NCBI GenBank assembly: GCA_023445955.1
Contig: JAEXJH010000336.1
Location: 1-7,831, forward strand
Direction: 5' to 3'
DNA from: Pseudomonadota bacterium
GTDB lineage: Bacteria > Pseudomonadota > Alphaproteobacteria > Caulobacterales > Caulobacteraceae
DNA: 7,831 nucleotides
In this document: piece after piece, positions 1 through 4,225 of the stretch
How positions within the stretch are numbered: position 1 is the first letter of the stretch
Layout of the letters: each line of letters opens with the position of its first letter
Made by a program: the position numbers and the translations under genes
The notes under the pieces: generated by a model
Databases searched by the model: none
Told to the model about the DNA's origin: nothing
The model's input: the letters and a program-made list of their open reading frames with translations, nothing else

Positions 1-1
1 G

Positions 2-262
2 CCGCCGGCCGCGCTGCTGCAAGCCACCCACGCCGCCATGGCCGCCGCGACCGGCGCGCCGGAAGCGCCCGTGCGCATCCTCGACGACCGCGGTCACCTG
101 CGGACGCTGGAAGACATCGAGCGCGACCTTATTCAGCACGCCATCGACGTCTATGCCGGCCACATGAGCGAAGTCGCCCGCCGCCTCGGCATCGGCCGCT
201 CGACCCTCTATCGCAAGGTCCGCGAGCAGGGCATCGAAGTCGACATGAAGGAGGCCGGCTGA
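2..262 (+). CDS. tacA: C-terminal end of a sigma-54-dependent response regulator, probably TacA (5' end outside window)
   Basis: This is the last 86 codons of a gene that enters from the left; the frame is open from base 2 and ends in TGA at 260-262. The segment ELxxIERDLIQ followed by AGHMSEVARRLGIGRSTLYRKV is the Fis-type helix-turn-helix (HTH_8) found at the C-terminus of NtrC-family activators, which bind upstream enhancer sites and drive sigma-54 RNA polymerase. The receiver and AAA+ domains would lie outside the window. I call it TacA from synteny: in Caulobacter crescentus, as I recall, tacA lies four genes from gapR, as here. TacA is known as the phosphorelay-controlled (ShkA-ShpA) activator of stalk genes such as staR and of spmX. 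Family assignment is firm; the specific name depends on remembered gene order. Another NtrC-type regulator is the alternative. Confidence 0.8.
   Translation, partial: PPAALLQATHAAMAAATGAPEAPVRILDDRGHLRTLEDIERDLIQHAIDVYAGHMSEVARRLGIGRSTLYRKVREQGIEVDMKEAG
248..254 (+). promoter_or_regulatory. Perfect Shine-Dalgarno sequence for the 34-codon ORF
   Basis: AAGGAGG lies inside the last codons of the tacA-like gene, 7 nt before the ATG at 262. This is ideal spacing and the strongest ribosome-binding site in the window. Its position argues that the following short frame is translated, probably coupled to termination of the upstream gene. Confidence 0.65.
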
Positions 263-366
263 TGGCGAACCTGATGATCTTCCGGCCGGTGTCGCGCGAG
301 CAGCGCCTGAAGGCCCTGCTGAAGCCGGCTCGCCCCGTTTCGGCGAGCAAGCCGGCGCGCGTCTAG
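262..366 (+). CDS. Small basic 34-residue protein, start overlapping the tacA-like stop
   Basis: The ATG shares its A with the upstream TGA stop (TGATG), the usual arrangement for translational coupling, and it has a perfect AAGGAGG 7 nt upstream. The frame runs to TAG at 364-366 and encodes MANLMIFRPVSREQRLKALL followed by a tail rich in Lys, Arg, Pro and Ala. Of its 33 sense codons after the ATG, all but two end in G or C, as in real genes here. It has no signal peptide or membrane helix; the N-terminal third is hydrophobic-aromatic, the middle could form a short amphipathic helix, and the end looks disordered. It belongs to no family I know. Co-expression with the sigma-54 activator suggests a role in that regulatory circuit, but this is inference. 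The alternative is that it is a chance frame with a chance ribosome site. Confidence 0.6.
   Translation: MANLMIFRPVSREQRLKALLKPARPVSASKPARV
324..356 (+). other. GC-rich hairpin inside the 34-codon ORF
   Basis: Arms GCTCGCC (328-334) and GGCGAGC (342-348) pair perfectly around a 7-nt loop. An outer GCCG/CGGC pair (324-327 with 353-356) extends the stem across a 4-nt bulge. No T tract follows, so it is not a complete terminator by itself. It could stabilise the mRNA 3' end or simply reflect the high-GC coding sequence. Confidence 0.4.
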
Positions 367-379
367 GACGACGAGCGAG

Positions 380-847
380 CTAGTATCCCGGGGCGGCCAG
401 GCTGAAGCTTGGCCGCTCTTCTTCGTTCTGGGCGGCGTCATCGACGCGGATCCAGCCGGGGCCGGACCGCCGGGCCATGCCCTCGATCTCCATCTGCTCC
501 AGCTCGCGACCGACCTGGGCCGGGGTCACGGGACGGCTCCAGCGGTGATCCAGCTGGCGCGCGATCTCGGCCTCGTTGAGACCTGGCGCCTGCACCAGGC
601 TCATCAGGATCATGTCGCGCGTGGAGCGCCCTCGCCGGCCGCGCTTGCCCGGAGTGGGCGGCGCGAAGGCTGCGGGCTCGCCCGTCGACAGGCGTTCGGA
701 CATGCCGGCCTGCTTGAGGGCGTCCAGCGCCAGGATGATTGCGCGAAGTTCGCTCTCGAACGGCGCCTGGGCGCGCTTTTGAGCTTCAACCATGCGGGTT
801 TCCAGCTCCGCCTTGCGGCGTAGCAGGTATTGATAGGTGGTCGCCAT
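380..847 (-). CDS. Conserved-looking protein with N-terminal coiled coil and winged-helix-like C-terminus
   Basis: The protein has 155 residues. I chose the ATG at 847 (MATTYQYLLRRK) over an upstream GTG-type start near 955 because AAAGGAC lies just before it and the extra N-terminus would be translated intergenic DNA. Residues about 3-47 are a heptad-rich, charged helix likely to form a coiled coil. Residues 55-78 are a Pro/Gly/Arg linker containing GKRGRRGRSTR. Residues about 76-137 have the length and pattern of a winged helix: a helix with LMSLVQAPG, a second with NEAEIARQL, a recognition-helix candidate PAQVGRELEQMEIEG, then MARRSGPGWIRV as a wing. A small DNA-binding regulator is my inference; I do not recognise the family. 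It converges on the tacA-like operon with only 13 nt between stops, and its upstream region carries a CtrA-like site. Confidence 0.8.
   Translation of the reverse strand: MATTYQYLLRRKAELETRMVEAQKRAQAPFESELRAIILALDALKQAGMSERLSTGEPAAFAPPTPGKRGRRGRSTRDMILMSLVQAPGLNEAEIARQLDHRWSRPVTPAQVGRELEQMEIEGMARRSGPGWIRVDDAAQNEEERPSFSLAAPGY
393..428 (+). terminator. Probable intrinsic terminator after the tacA-like operon
   Basis: A 10-bp stem (GCGGCCAGGC at 393-402 with GCTTGGCCGC at 407-416, one G-T wobble) closes a TGAA tetraloop and is followed by TCTTCTTCGTTC. This lies 27 nt past the stop of the 34-codon ORF, as expected for a rightward terminator. It overlaps the 3' coding end of the convergent gene (380-847), so some of the pairing could be incidental. 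Confidence 0.5.
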
Positions 848-1068
848 TGTCCTTTGGTCCGGCAAAAAGCCATGGGGCTCGCTCGACGCCGATCCAGGCT
901 TTCGCCCGCGTGCATCAAGACTGGAGCCGCTTCCCGCCGCGACCCAGAACCTCACAACAATTGAGTTGTTAACTCTTTACATTTATTCACATTTTCCGCC
1001 CGGAGCGTTACCAAGACCTTAACGCCGCTCGGCGAACACCAGTTTTTGGTAAGCCTTTGAGACAAATC
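848..1068. promoter_or_regulatory. AT-rich intergenic region, presumed promoter region of the 380-847 gene
   Basis: Both flanking genes run leftward, so this 221-nt gap must hold the 3' end of the membrane-protein gene and the promoter of the 155-residue gene. From about 950 to 995 it is markedly richer in A and T than the rest of the window. That patch contains overlapping inverted repeats: AACAA/TTGTT at 956-960 and 966-970, and GAGTT/AACTC at 963-967 and 971-975. I found no convincing -35/-10 pair. A weak hairpin (TGAGA/TCTCA, 1058-1071, extended by GCC/GGC) overlaps the stop codon of the upstream gene but lacks a T tract. Confidence 0.45.
1008..1023. promoter_or_regulatory. Near-consensus CtrA-binding site
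   Basis: TTAC, a 7-nt spacer, then TTAAC matches the Caulobacter CtrA box TTAA-N7-TTAAC at 8 of 9 fixed positions. CtrA is the master cell-cycle response regulator in this group. The site is about 160 nt before the ATG of the 380-847 gene, farther than is usual for direct control, and a second GTTAAC lies at 968-973. The call is a motif match only, in a region where AT-rich matches are more frequent. Confidence 0.35.
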
Positions 1069-1557
1069 TCAGGCTGTATTTGTCATCTTTTCTCGTGACG
1101 CCGCGATCAGCGCGATAGGCACGCCGACCATGAAGAGGTGCGCGCCCAGATTGTTTACGAAGGTCGACAACACGAATGGCGCGCCGTGCCTAGCGTGCGA
1201 CAACGGCAGGACCCCGTAGTTCATCACCGCATAGGTCGCCAAGCCGTAGGCCAGGCCCATGACGATCGGACGCCGGGTCAGGATCGGCAGCTTCAGGCCG
1301 GCCAGCACGTAGCAGGCGACCATCACCGCCATGATGCTGAAATGCGCGACGAGGCCCAGCGCCGCCGCCGGCGCGCCGCCGGTGAAGGCCGCCTTGCCCA
1401 GCAGGCCGCTGGCCACGGTGTGGAAGATCCGCTCGGGCGCGACGCCCTTGGTGACGCCCCAGTAGACGCAGGCCTCGGTCATATCCAGGGTCCCGGCCAC
1501 GGCCGTTCCCAGAAGGATGGTCAGCGCGACGTGGCGCGGCGACTTGGTGGTGTCCAT
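1069..1557 (-). CDS. Four-helix inner-membrane protein of unknown function
   Basis: The protein has 162 residues starting at the ATG at 1557, which has GGGAGGG 7 nt upstream; a longer frame reaching 1701 has no such site and would overlap the neighbouring gene. Hydrophobic stretches at about 10-28, 64-86, 97-118 and 134-153 predict four transmembrane helices. Between helices 1 and 2 is the segment GVAPERIFHTVASGLLG; AHFSIMAVMVACY, TYAVMNYGVLPLS and NNLGAHLFMVG are other notable segments. His72, Asn113, Asn135 and His140 lie in or beside membrane segments and could be functional. I have the impression that similar proteins are widespread as uncharacterised membrane proteins in Proteobacteria, but I cannot name the family. 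The gene lies 79 nt downstream of the 112-residue gene. Confidence 0.85.
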   Translation of the reverse strand: MDTTKSPRHVALTILLGTAVAGTLDMTEACVYWGVTKGVAPERIFHTVASGLLGKAAFTGGAPAAALGLVAHFSIMAVMVACYVLAGLKLPILTRRPIVMGLAYGLATYAVMNYGVLPLSHARHGAPFVLSTFVNNLGAHLFMVGVPIALIAASREKMTNTA

Positions 1558-1564
1558 GGGTTTT

Positions 1565-1586
1565 CCCTCCCCGTTCCTTGGGAGGG
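1565..1586 (-). promoter_or_regulatory. Hairpin that would sequester the ribosome-binding site of the membrane-protein gene
   Basis: On the leftward transcript CCCTCCC (1586-1580) pairs perfectly with GGGAGGG (1571-1565) across an 8-nt loop. The second arm is the Shine-Dalgarno sequence itself, ending 7 nt before the ATG at 1557. A seven-pair, mostly G-C stem would hide the site unless it is opened by ribosomes, protein or another RNA. There is no T tract, so it is not a terminator of the upstream gene. Confidence 0.45.
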
Positions 1587-1636
1587 AGGCTACGCCCGAA
1601 GTTCGCGCGCTGACGCCCGGCTTGGTCGCGCCGGGA

Positions 1637-1975
1637 TCAGTCTTCGTCGCTTTCCGGCGCAGGTTCGGGCGCGCGGCCGCGCCGCGAGAAGCCCTTGCCA
1701 CGGCTCATGGGCTTCTTCTCACCCTTGGCCTTGCGGGCGATCTCTTTCAGCTTGATGGCCTGGTTGCCCGACAGGGCCTGGCCGCGCGCGCCCTTTTCGG
1801 GATCGGCGAAGGCCCGGCCGTAGGTCTCGACGCGCTGGGCGACGCTGGTCAGGAACTCGCCCTCCCATTCGGAGAGCTCGACGCCCGACTTCTCGGCCGC
1901 GCGCTTCGCCCGCTTGAGGGCGTTCAGCGCGGCCTTCTTGGCCTGTTCTTTAGGATCGGGCCGCTTGGCGCGCAT
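1637..1975 (-). CDS. Small highly charged basic protein of unknown function
   Basis: The protein has 112 residues and starts at the ATG at 1975. An in-frame TAG lies four codons upstream, so no longer form is possible, although no good Shine-Dalgarno sequence is visible. Residues 1-30 are a Lys/Ala/Arg-rich helix (KKAALNALKRAKRAAEK). Residues 36-82 form the most family-like part, with EFLTSVAQRVETYGRAF and GQALSGNQAIKLKEIARKA. The tail is basic (SRGKGFSRRGR) and then acidic (ESDED). No signal peptide or membrane helix is present, so it should be cytoplasmic, and its charge would suit nucleic-acid or ribosome binding; that is inference. It follows gapR by 48 nt on the same strand and could be co-transcribed with it. 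Confidence 0.8.
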   Translation of the reverse strand: MRAKRPDPKEQAKKAALNALKRAKRAAEKSGVELSEWEGEFLTSVAQRVETYGRAFADPEKGARGQALSGNQAIKLKEIARKAKGEKKPMSRGKGFSRRGRAPEPAPESDED

Positions 1976-2023
1976 GGCGGAGAACTATCCCCGACCCGGC
2001 GCGCCAAAGCACTCGCTAAAAAC

Positions 2024-2293
2024 TTAGATCTCGCCGATGGCCGAGAGGTACAGGTCCAGGATCGCGTCCTCTTCCTGGCGCTTGGCGCGGTCCTGCTTGC
2101 GCAGGCGGACCACCTTCTTCAGCACCTTGACGTCGAAGCCGTTACCCTTGGCTTCGTTATAGACTTCCTTGATCTGCTCCATGATCTCGGCCTTTTCGAC
2201 CTCGAGCCGCTCGACGCGGTCGACGATCGACTTCAGCTGACCCTGGGCGGTCGAGTTCAGAACGTCTGCGTGGGGAACGGCGTCGTCGGCCAT
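2024..2293 (-). CDS. gapR: Nucleoid-associated protein GapR (DUF2312)
   Basis: The protein has 89 residues, the full length of Caulobacter GapR, a DUF2312/UPF0335 protein. GapR is a small, essential, abundant DNA-binding protein that forms tetramers clamping around overtwisted, AT-rich DNA ahead of replication and transcription and stimulates type II topoisomerases. Here residues about 17-48 are a long coiled-coil helix (LKSIVDRVERLEVEKAEIM) and residues 54-73 are a lysine- and arginine-rich helix (DVKVLKKVVRLRKQDRAKR), followed by a short C-terminal helix. Lysines at 49, 56, 59 and 66 match, from memory, those lining the DNA channel of the tetramer. The ATG at 2293 gives the expected N-terminus; the ribosome site is weak. 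A 75-nt gap separates it from the upstream dehydrogenase gene, enough for its own promoter, although I could not identify one with confidence. Confidence 0.93.
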   Translation of the reverse strand: MADDAVPHADVLNSTAQGQLKSIVDRVERLEVEKAEIMEQIKEVYNEAKGNGFDVKVLKKVVRLRKQDRAKRQEEDAILDLYLSAIGEI

Positions 2294-2368
2294 GCGGAAA
2301 GTCTCGCGAAAGGCTGGAATTGGGAGGCGCGGAACCTAGTGCGAACAAGAGCGCCTGGGAAGCGCGAT

Positions 2369-3244
2369 TCAGCGACCTTCCACACGTCCGCGCGCGATCT
2401 CGGCCAAGGCCGCCAGGTCGAGGTCTTTCTCCTCGCCGCCCAGCAACATCTCCAGGCTCGCCTCGGCCAGATCGGCCAGCGGCATGGACAGGCCCTTGGC
2501 CTCGGCGGCGTCCAGGACCAGGCGCACATCTTTGAGGCCGAGCTCGGCGGCGAAGCCCGGCGGGCTGTAGCGGCGCTCGGCGATCATGCCGCCGTAGATC
2601 TTGTAGATCGGGGCGGCGAACAGGGTGCTCGACAGCATGTCCAGCAGCTCGGGAGCCTCGACGCCATAGGCCTCGCCCAGCGCCACGGCCTCGCCCATGC
2701 TCTCGATGGCCGAGACGATCATGAAGTTGCCGGCCAGCTTCAGGGCGTTGGCGCGGACCGGATCCTCGCCCAGCGGCCAGACCTTGGCGGCCAGCAGGTC
2801 CAGCACTGGCATGGCCTTGGCGACCGCGTCGGGCGCGCCGGCGGCCAGGACATTCAGGCCTCCAGTCAGGGCCACCGGCGGACGGCCGAACACCGGCGAG
2901 GCGACGTAGCCGAGACCGAGCTCTGCATGCAGAGCCGACAGCTCGCCGGCCAGGGCGGTCGAGATGGTGGCCAGGTTGATGTGCACCACGCCCTTGCGGG
3001 CCTTGGCCAGCACGCCGCTGTCGACCAGCACCTCGCGCATGGCCTGGTCGTGGGCCAGCATGGTCAGGACGATGTCGGCGGCGAAGGCCTCGTCGACCGT
3101 CGCGGCCGGGCTTGCCCCCTCGGCGGCCAGGTCGTCGACGATGGCGCGCGAGCGGTTCCACACCGTCACCTTCACGCCCTTGCCCAGCAGGTTGCGCACC
3201 ATGGCTGCGCCCATGGCGCCCAGGCCGATGAAACCGACGTTCAT
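2369..3244 (-). CDS. NAD(P)-dependent beta-hydroxyacid dehydrogenase family protein (HIBADH/6PGDH-like)
   Basis: The protein has 291 residues, normal for the family. The ATG at 3244 is supported by GGGAG 8 nt upstream and by the immediate start of the Rossmann fold; a longer frame to 3529 would run through the HAD gene. The dinucleotide-binding motif GFIGLGAMG is at residues 4-12. The conserved catalytic Lys and the Asn four residues later appear as K169 and N173 in NALKLAGNF. The all-helical C-terminal domain (about 165-285) includes LGLKDVRLVLDAAEAKGLSMPL, the usual dimer and substrate region. The substrate loop normally read as DAPVSGG is instead ASPVFGRPP (115-123), so neither 3-hydroxyisobutyrate nor tartronate semialdehyde can be assumed as substrate. 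It lies 20 nt after the HAD gene and probably shares its transcript from the rpmJ promoter. Confidence 0.92.
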   Translation of the reverse strand: MNVGFIGLGAMGAAMVRNLLGKGVKVTVWNRSRAIVDDLAAEGASPAATVDEAFAADIVLTMLAHDQAMREVLVDSGVLAKARKGVVHINLATISTALAGELSALHAELGLGYVASPVFGRPPVALTGGLNVLAAGAPDAVAKAMPVLDLLAAKVWPLGEDPVRANALKLAGNFMIVSAIESMGEAVALGEAYGVEAPELLDMLSSTLFAAPIYKIYGGMIAERRYSPPGFAAELGLKDVRLVLDAAEAKGLSMPLADLAEASLEMLLGGEEKDLDLAALAEIARGRVEGR

Positions 3245-3264
3245 GCGGATCTCCCGAGTGGGAT

Positions 3265-3882
3265 TTAGAGGAGGCCGTGTCGCTCGACCGCCGCGCGCAG
3301 GGCCGACGGGTCGGTGAAGTGGTGCGTGTAAAAGCCCATCGCGTCCGCGGCCGCGATATTGGCGGCGCTGTCGTCGATGAAGAGGAGGTCGGAGGCCGCA
3401 AGGCCCGTCCGCTCCAGCACGATCTCGTAGATGCGGCGGTCCGGCTTGATCACCCGCTCGTCGCCCGAGACGATGGCGTCGCGGAAATAGCCGAAGTGAC
3501 GCGGCGAGATCGCCTGCACCGCCGGCCACTTGCTCTGGGGCATGTTGGTCAGGGCGAACTGCGGCACGTCGCGCTCGGCCAGGGCGTCGATCACCGCGGC
3601 GGTTTCGGGGATGGGTCCCGACAGCATCTCGTGGAAGCGCTCATCCCAGGCCCGGATCGCGTCGGCGTGTTCGGGGAAGCGCGCGATCAGCGGCGCGGCG
3701 TTCTCCGGGAAGCCCACGCCCTTGTCGTGCTCGACGTGCCAGGGGATGGTGCAGACATGCGAAAGGAACCGGTCGAGATCGGCCGGTTCCTTGAACATCT
3801 TCGCGTACGGTGCGCGGGGATCCCAGCGCACAATGACGTTGCCGACATCCCAGAGAACGGCTCTGGGACGCGCCAAGGTCAT
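3265..3882 (-). CDS. HAD-superfamily hydrolase (YihX-like phosphatase)
   Basis: The protein has 205 residues with all HAD motifs in order: motif I LWDVGNVIV with nucleophile D12, motif II ALTNM (T112), motif III IKPDRRIYE (K146), and motif IV LLFIDDSAANI (D170, D171). The position two residues after the nucleophile is Gly rather than the usual Asp; the same FDxGNV form occurs in E. coli YihX, a sugar-phosphate phosphatase, so this is a subfamily trait and not proof of inactivity. The helical cap, about residues 20-90, is the small C1 type. The substrate cannot be read from sequence; a small phosphorylated metabolite such as a sugar phosphate is likely. The ATG shares one base with the TAA of rpmJ (TAATG), so translation is probably coupled to L36 synthesis. 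Confidence 0.92.
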   Translation of the reverse strand: MTLARPRAVLWDVGNVIVRWDPRAPYAKMFKEPADLDRFLSHVCTIPWHVEHDKGVGFPENAAPLIARFPEHADAIRAWDERFHEMLSGPIPETAAVIDALAERDVPQFALTNMPQSKWPAVQAISPRHFGYFRDAIVSGDERVIKPDRRIYEIVLERTGLAASDLLFIDDSAANIAAADAMGFYTHHFTDPSALRAAVERHGLL

Positions 3883-4007
3883 TAGCCTTGCTTGGCTTTG
3901 AAGCGCGGGTCGGTCTTGTTGATGATGTAGATGACGCCCTTACGACGAACCATCTTGCAGTCGCGGTGGCGACCCTTCAGCGACTTCAGCGAGCTGCGAA
4001 CCTTCAT
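3882..4007 (-). CDS. rpmJ: 50S ribosomal protein L36, zinc-ligand-poor form
   Basis: The protein has 41 residues beginning [11 protein letters not shown] and ending [10 protein letters not shown], the alphaproteobacterial L36 form. L36 is a small basic protein of the large ribosomal subunit. Classical L36 holds zinc with three Cys and one His; here only C17 is kept, and the positions of the other ligands are occupied by Arg/His, Asn and Phe. It is therefore the zinc-independent (C-minus) type and has about three extra residues in the first loop. The ATG at 4007 is chosen from the family N-terminus; the frame is open further upstream to 4169, but that would add promoter DNA. A promoter at 4087-4115 lies about 73 nt upstream. 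The TAA stop overlaps the HAD start. Confidence 0.97.
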
Positions 4008-4055
4008 GACCGGTCTCTGTACTTCGGCGGAGAGGTTCGGGCGCGCAGAATACGG

Positions 4056-4068
4056 CCGGAACTTCCGG
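4056..4068. repeat. Perfect inverted repeat in the rpmJ leader
   Basis: CCGGAA and TTCCGG flank a single C. The site lies about 12-25 nt after the predicted rpmJ transcription start, in the DNA shared with the divergent transglycosylase gene. It could be an operator for a dimeric regulator. A chance GC-rich palindrome is also possible. Confidence 0.35.
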
Positions 4069-4086
4069 GGTGTTTCGGAGGCGGTG

Positions 4087-4115
4087 CGTATAAGTGCGAC
4101 GCGGACCGGAGTCAA
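4087..4115 (-). promoter_or_regulatory. Sigma-70-type promoter of rpmJ and the genes downstream
   Basis: On the leftward strand TTGACT (4115-4110) is a 5-of-6 match to the -35 consensus. It is followed after exactly 17 nt by TATACG (4092-4087), a 4-of-6 match to the -10 box. Transcription would begin near 4080 and leave a leader of about 73 nt before the rpmJ ATG. It is the clearest housekeeping promoter in the window and probably serves rpmJ, the HAD gene and the dehydrogenase gene. Confidence 0.6.
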
Positions 4116-4225
4116 TGCGTTCGAAGCCCTTTCCGCCCAAACGCATCTGGGCTTTCGCGGGAACTTCACCCGTCTGGCGCGCTTGTGATTGAAGCTTTTA
4201 CTCGAACCCCGGTAGCTTCGCCCGC

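Noticed and set aside
2294..2368. A gapR promoter or a terminator of the dehydrogenase gene.
   Set aside because: A GCGC/GCGC stem with TCTTGTT after it and a partial -10-like CACTAGGTT were seen, but the stem is only 4 bp and no matching -35 box is properly spaced.
1517..3268. A 583-codon rightward open frame.
   Set aside because: It lies antisense to the membrane-protein, 112-residue, gapR and dehydrogenase genes, all with recognisable products or coherent starts. Its translation is low-complexity Gly/Leu/Gln/His-rich, as expected for the complement of high-GC genes.
3245..3529. A longer N-terminus for the dehydrogenase.
   Set aside because: It would be out-of-frame HAD coding sequence. 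The Rossmann motif begins right after the ATG at 3244, which has a good ribosome site.
3882..4007. Degraded or pseudogene L36, because three zinc ligands are missing.
   Set aside because: Length, ends and all other conserved positions are intact; zinc-free L36 is a known normal variant.
4008..4169. A 54-residue N-terminal extension of L36.
   Set aside because: L36 starts MKVR in all forms I know, and the extension would cover the rpmJ promoter.
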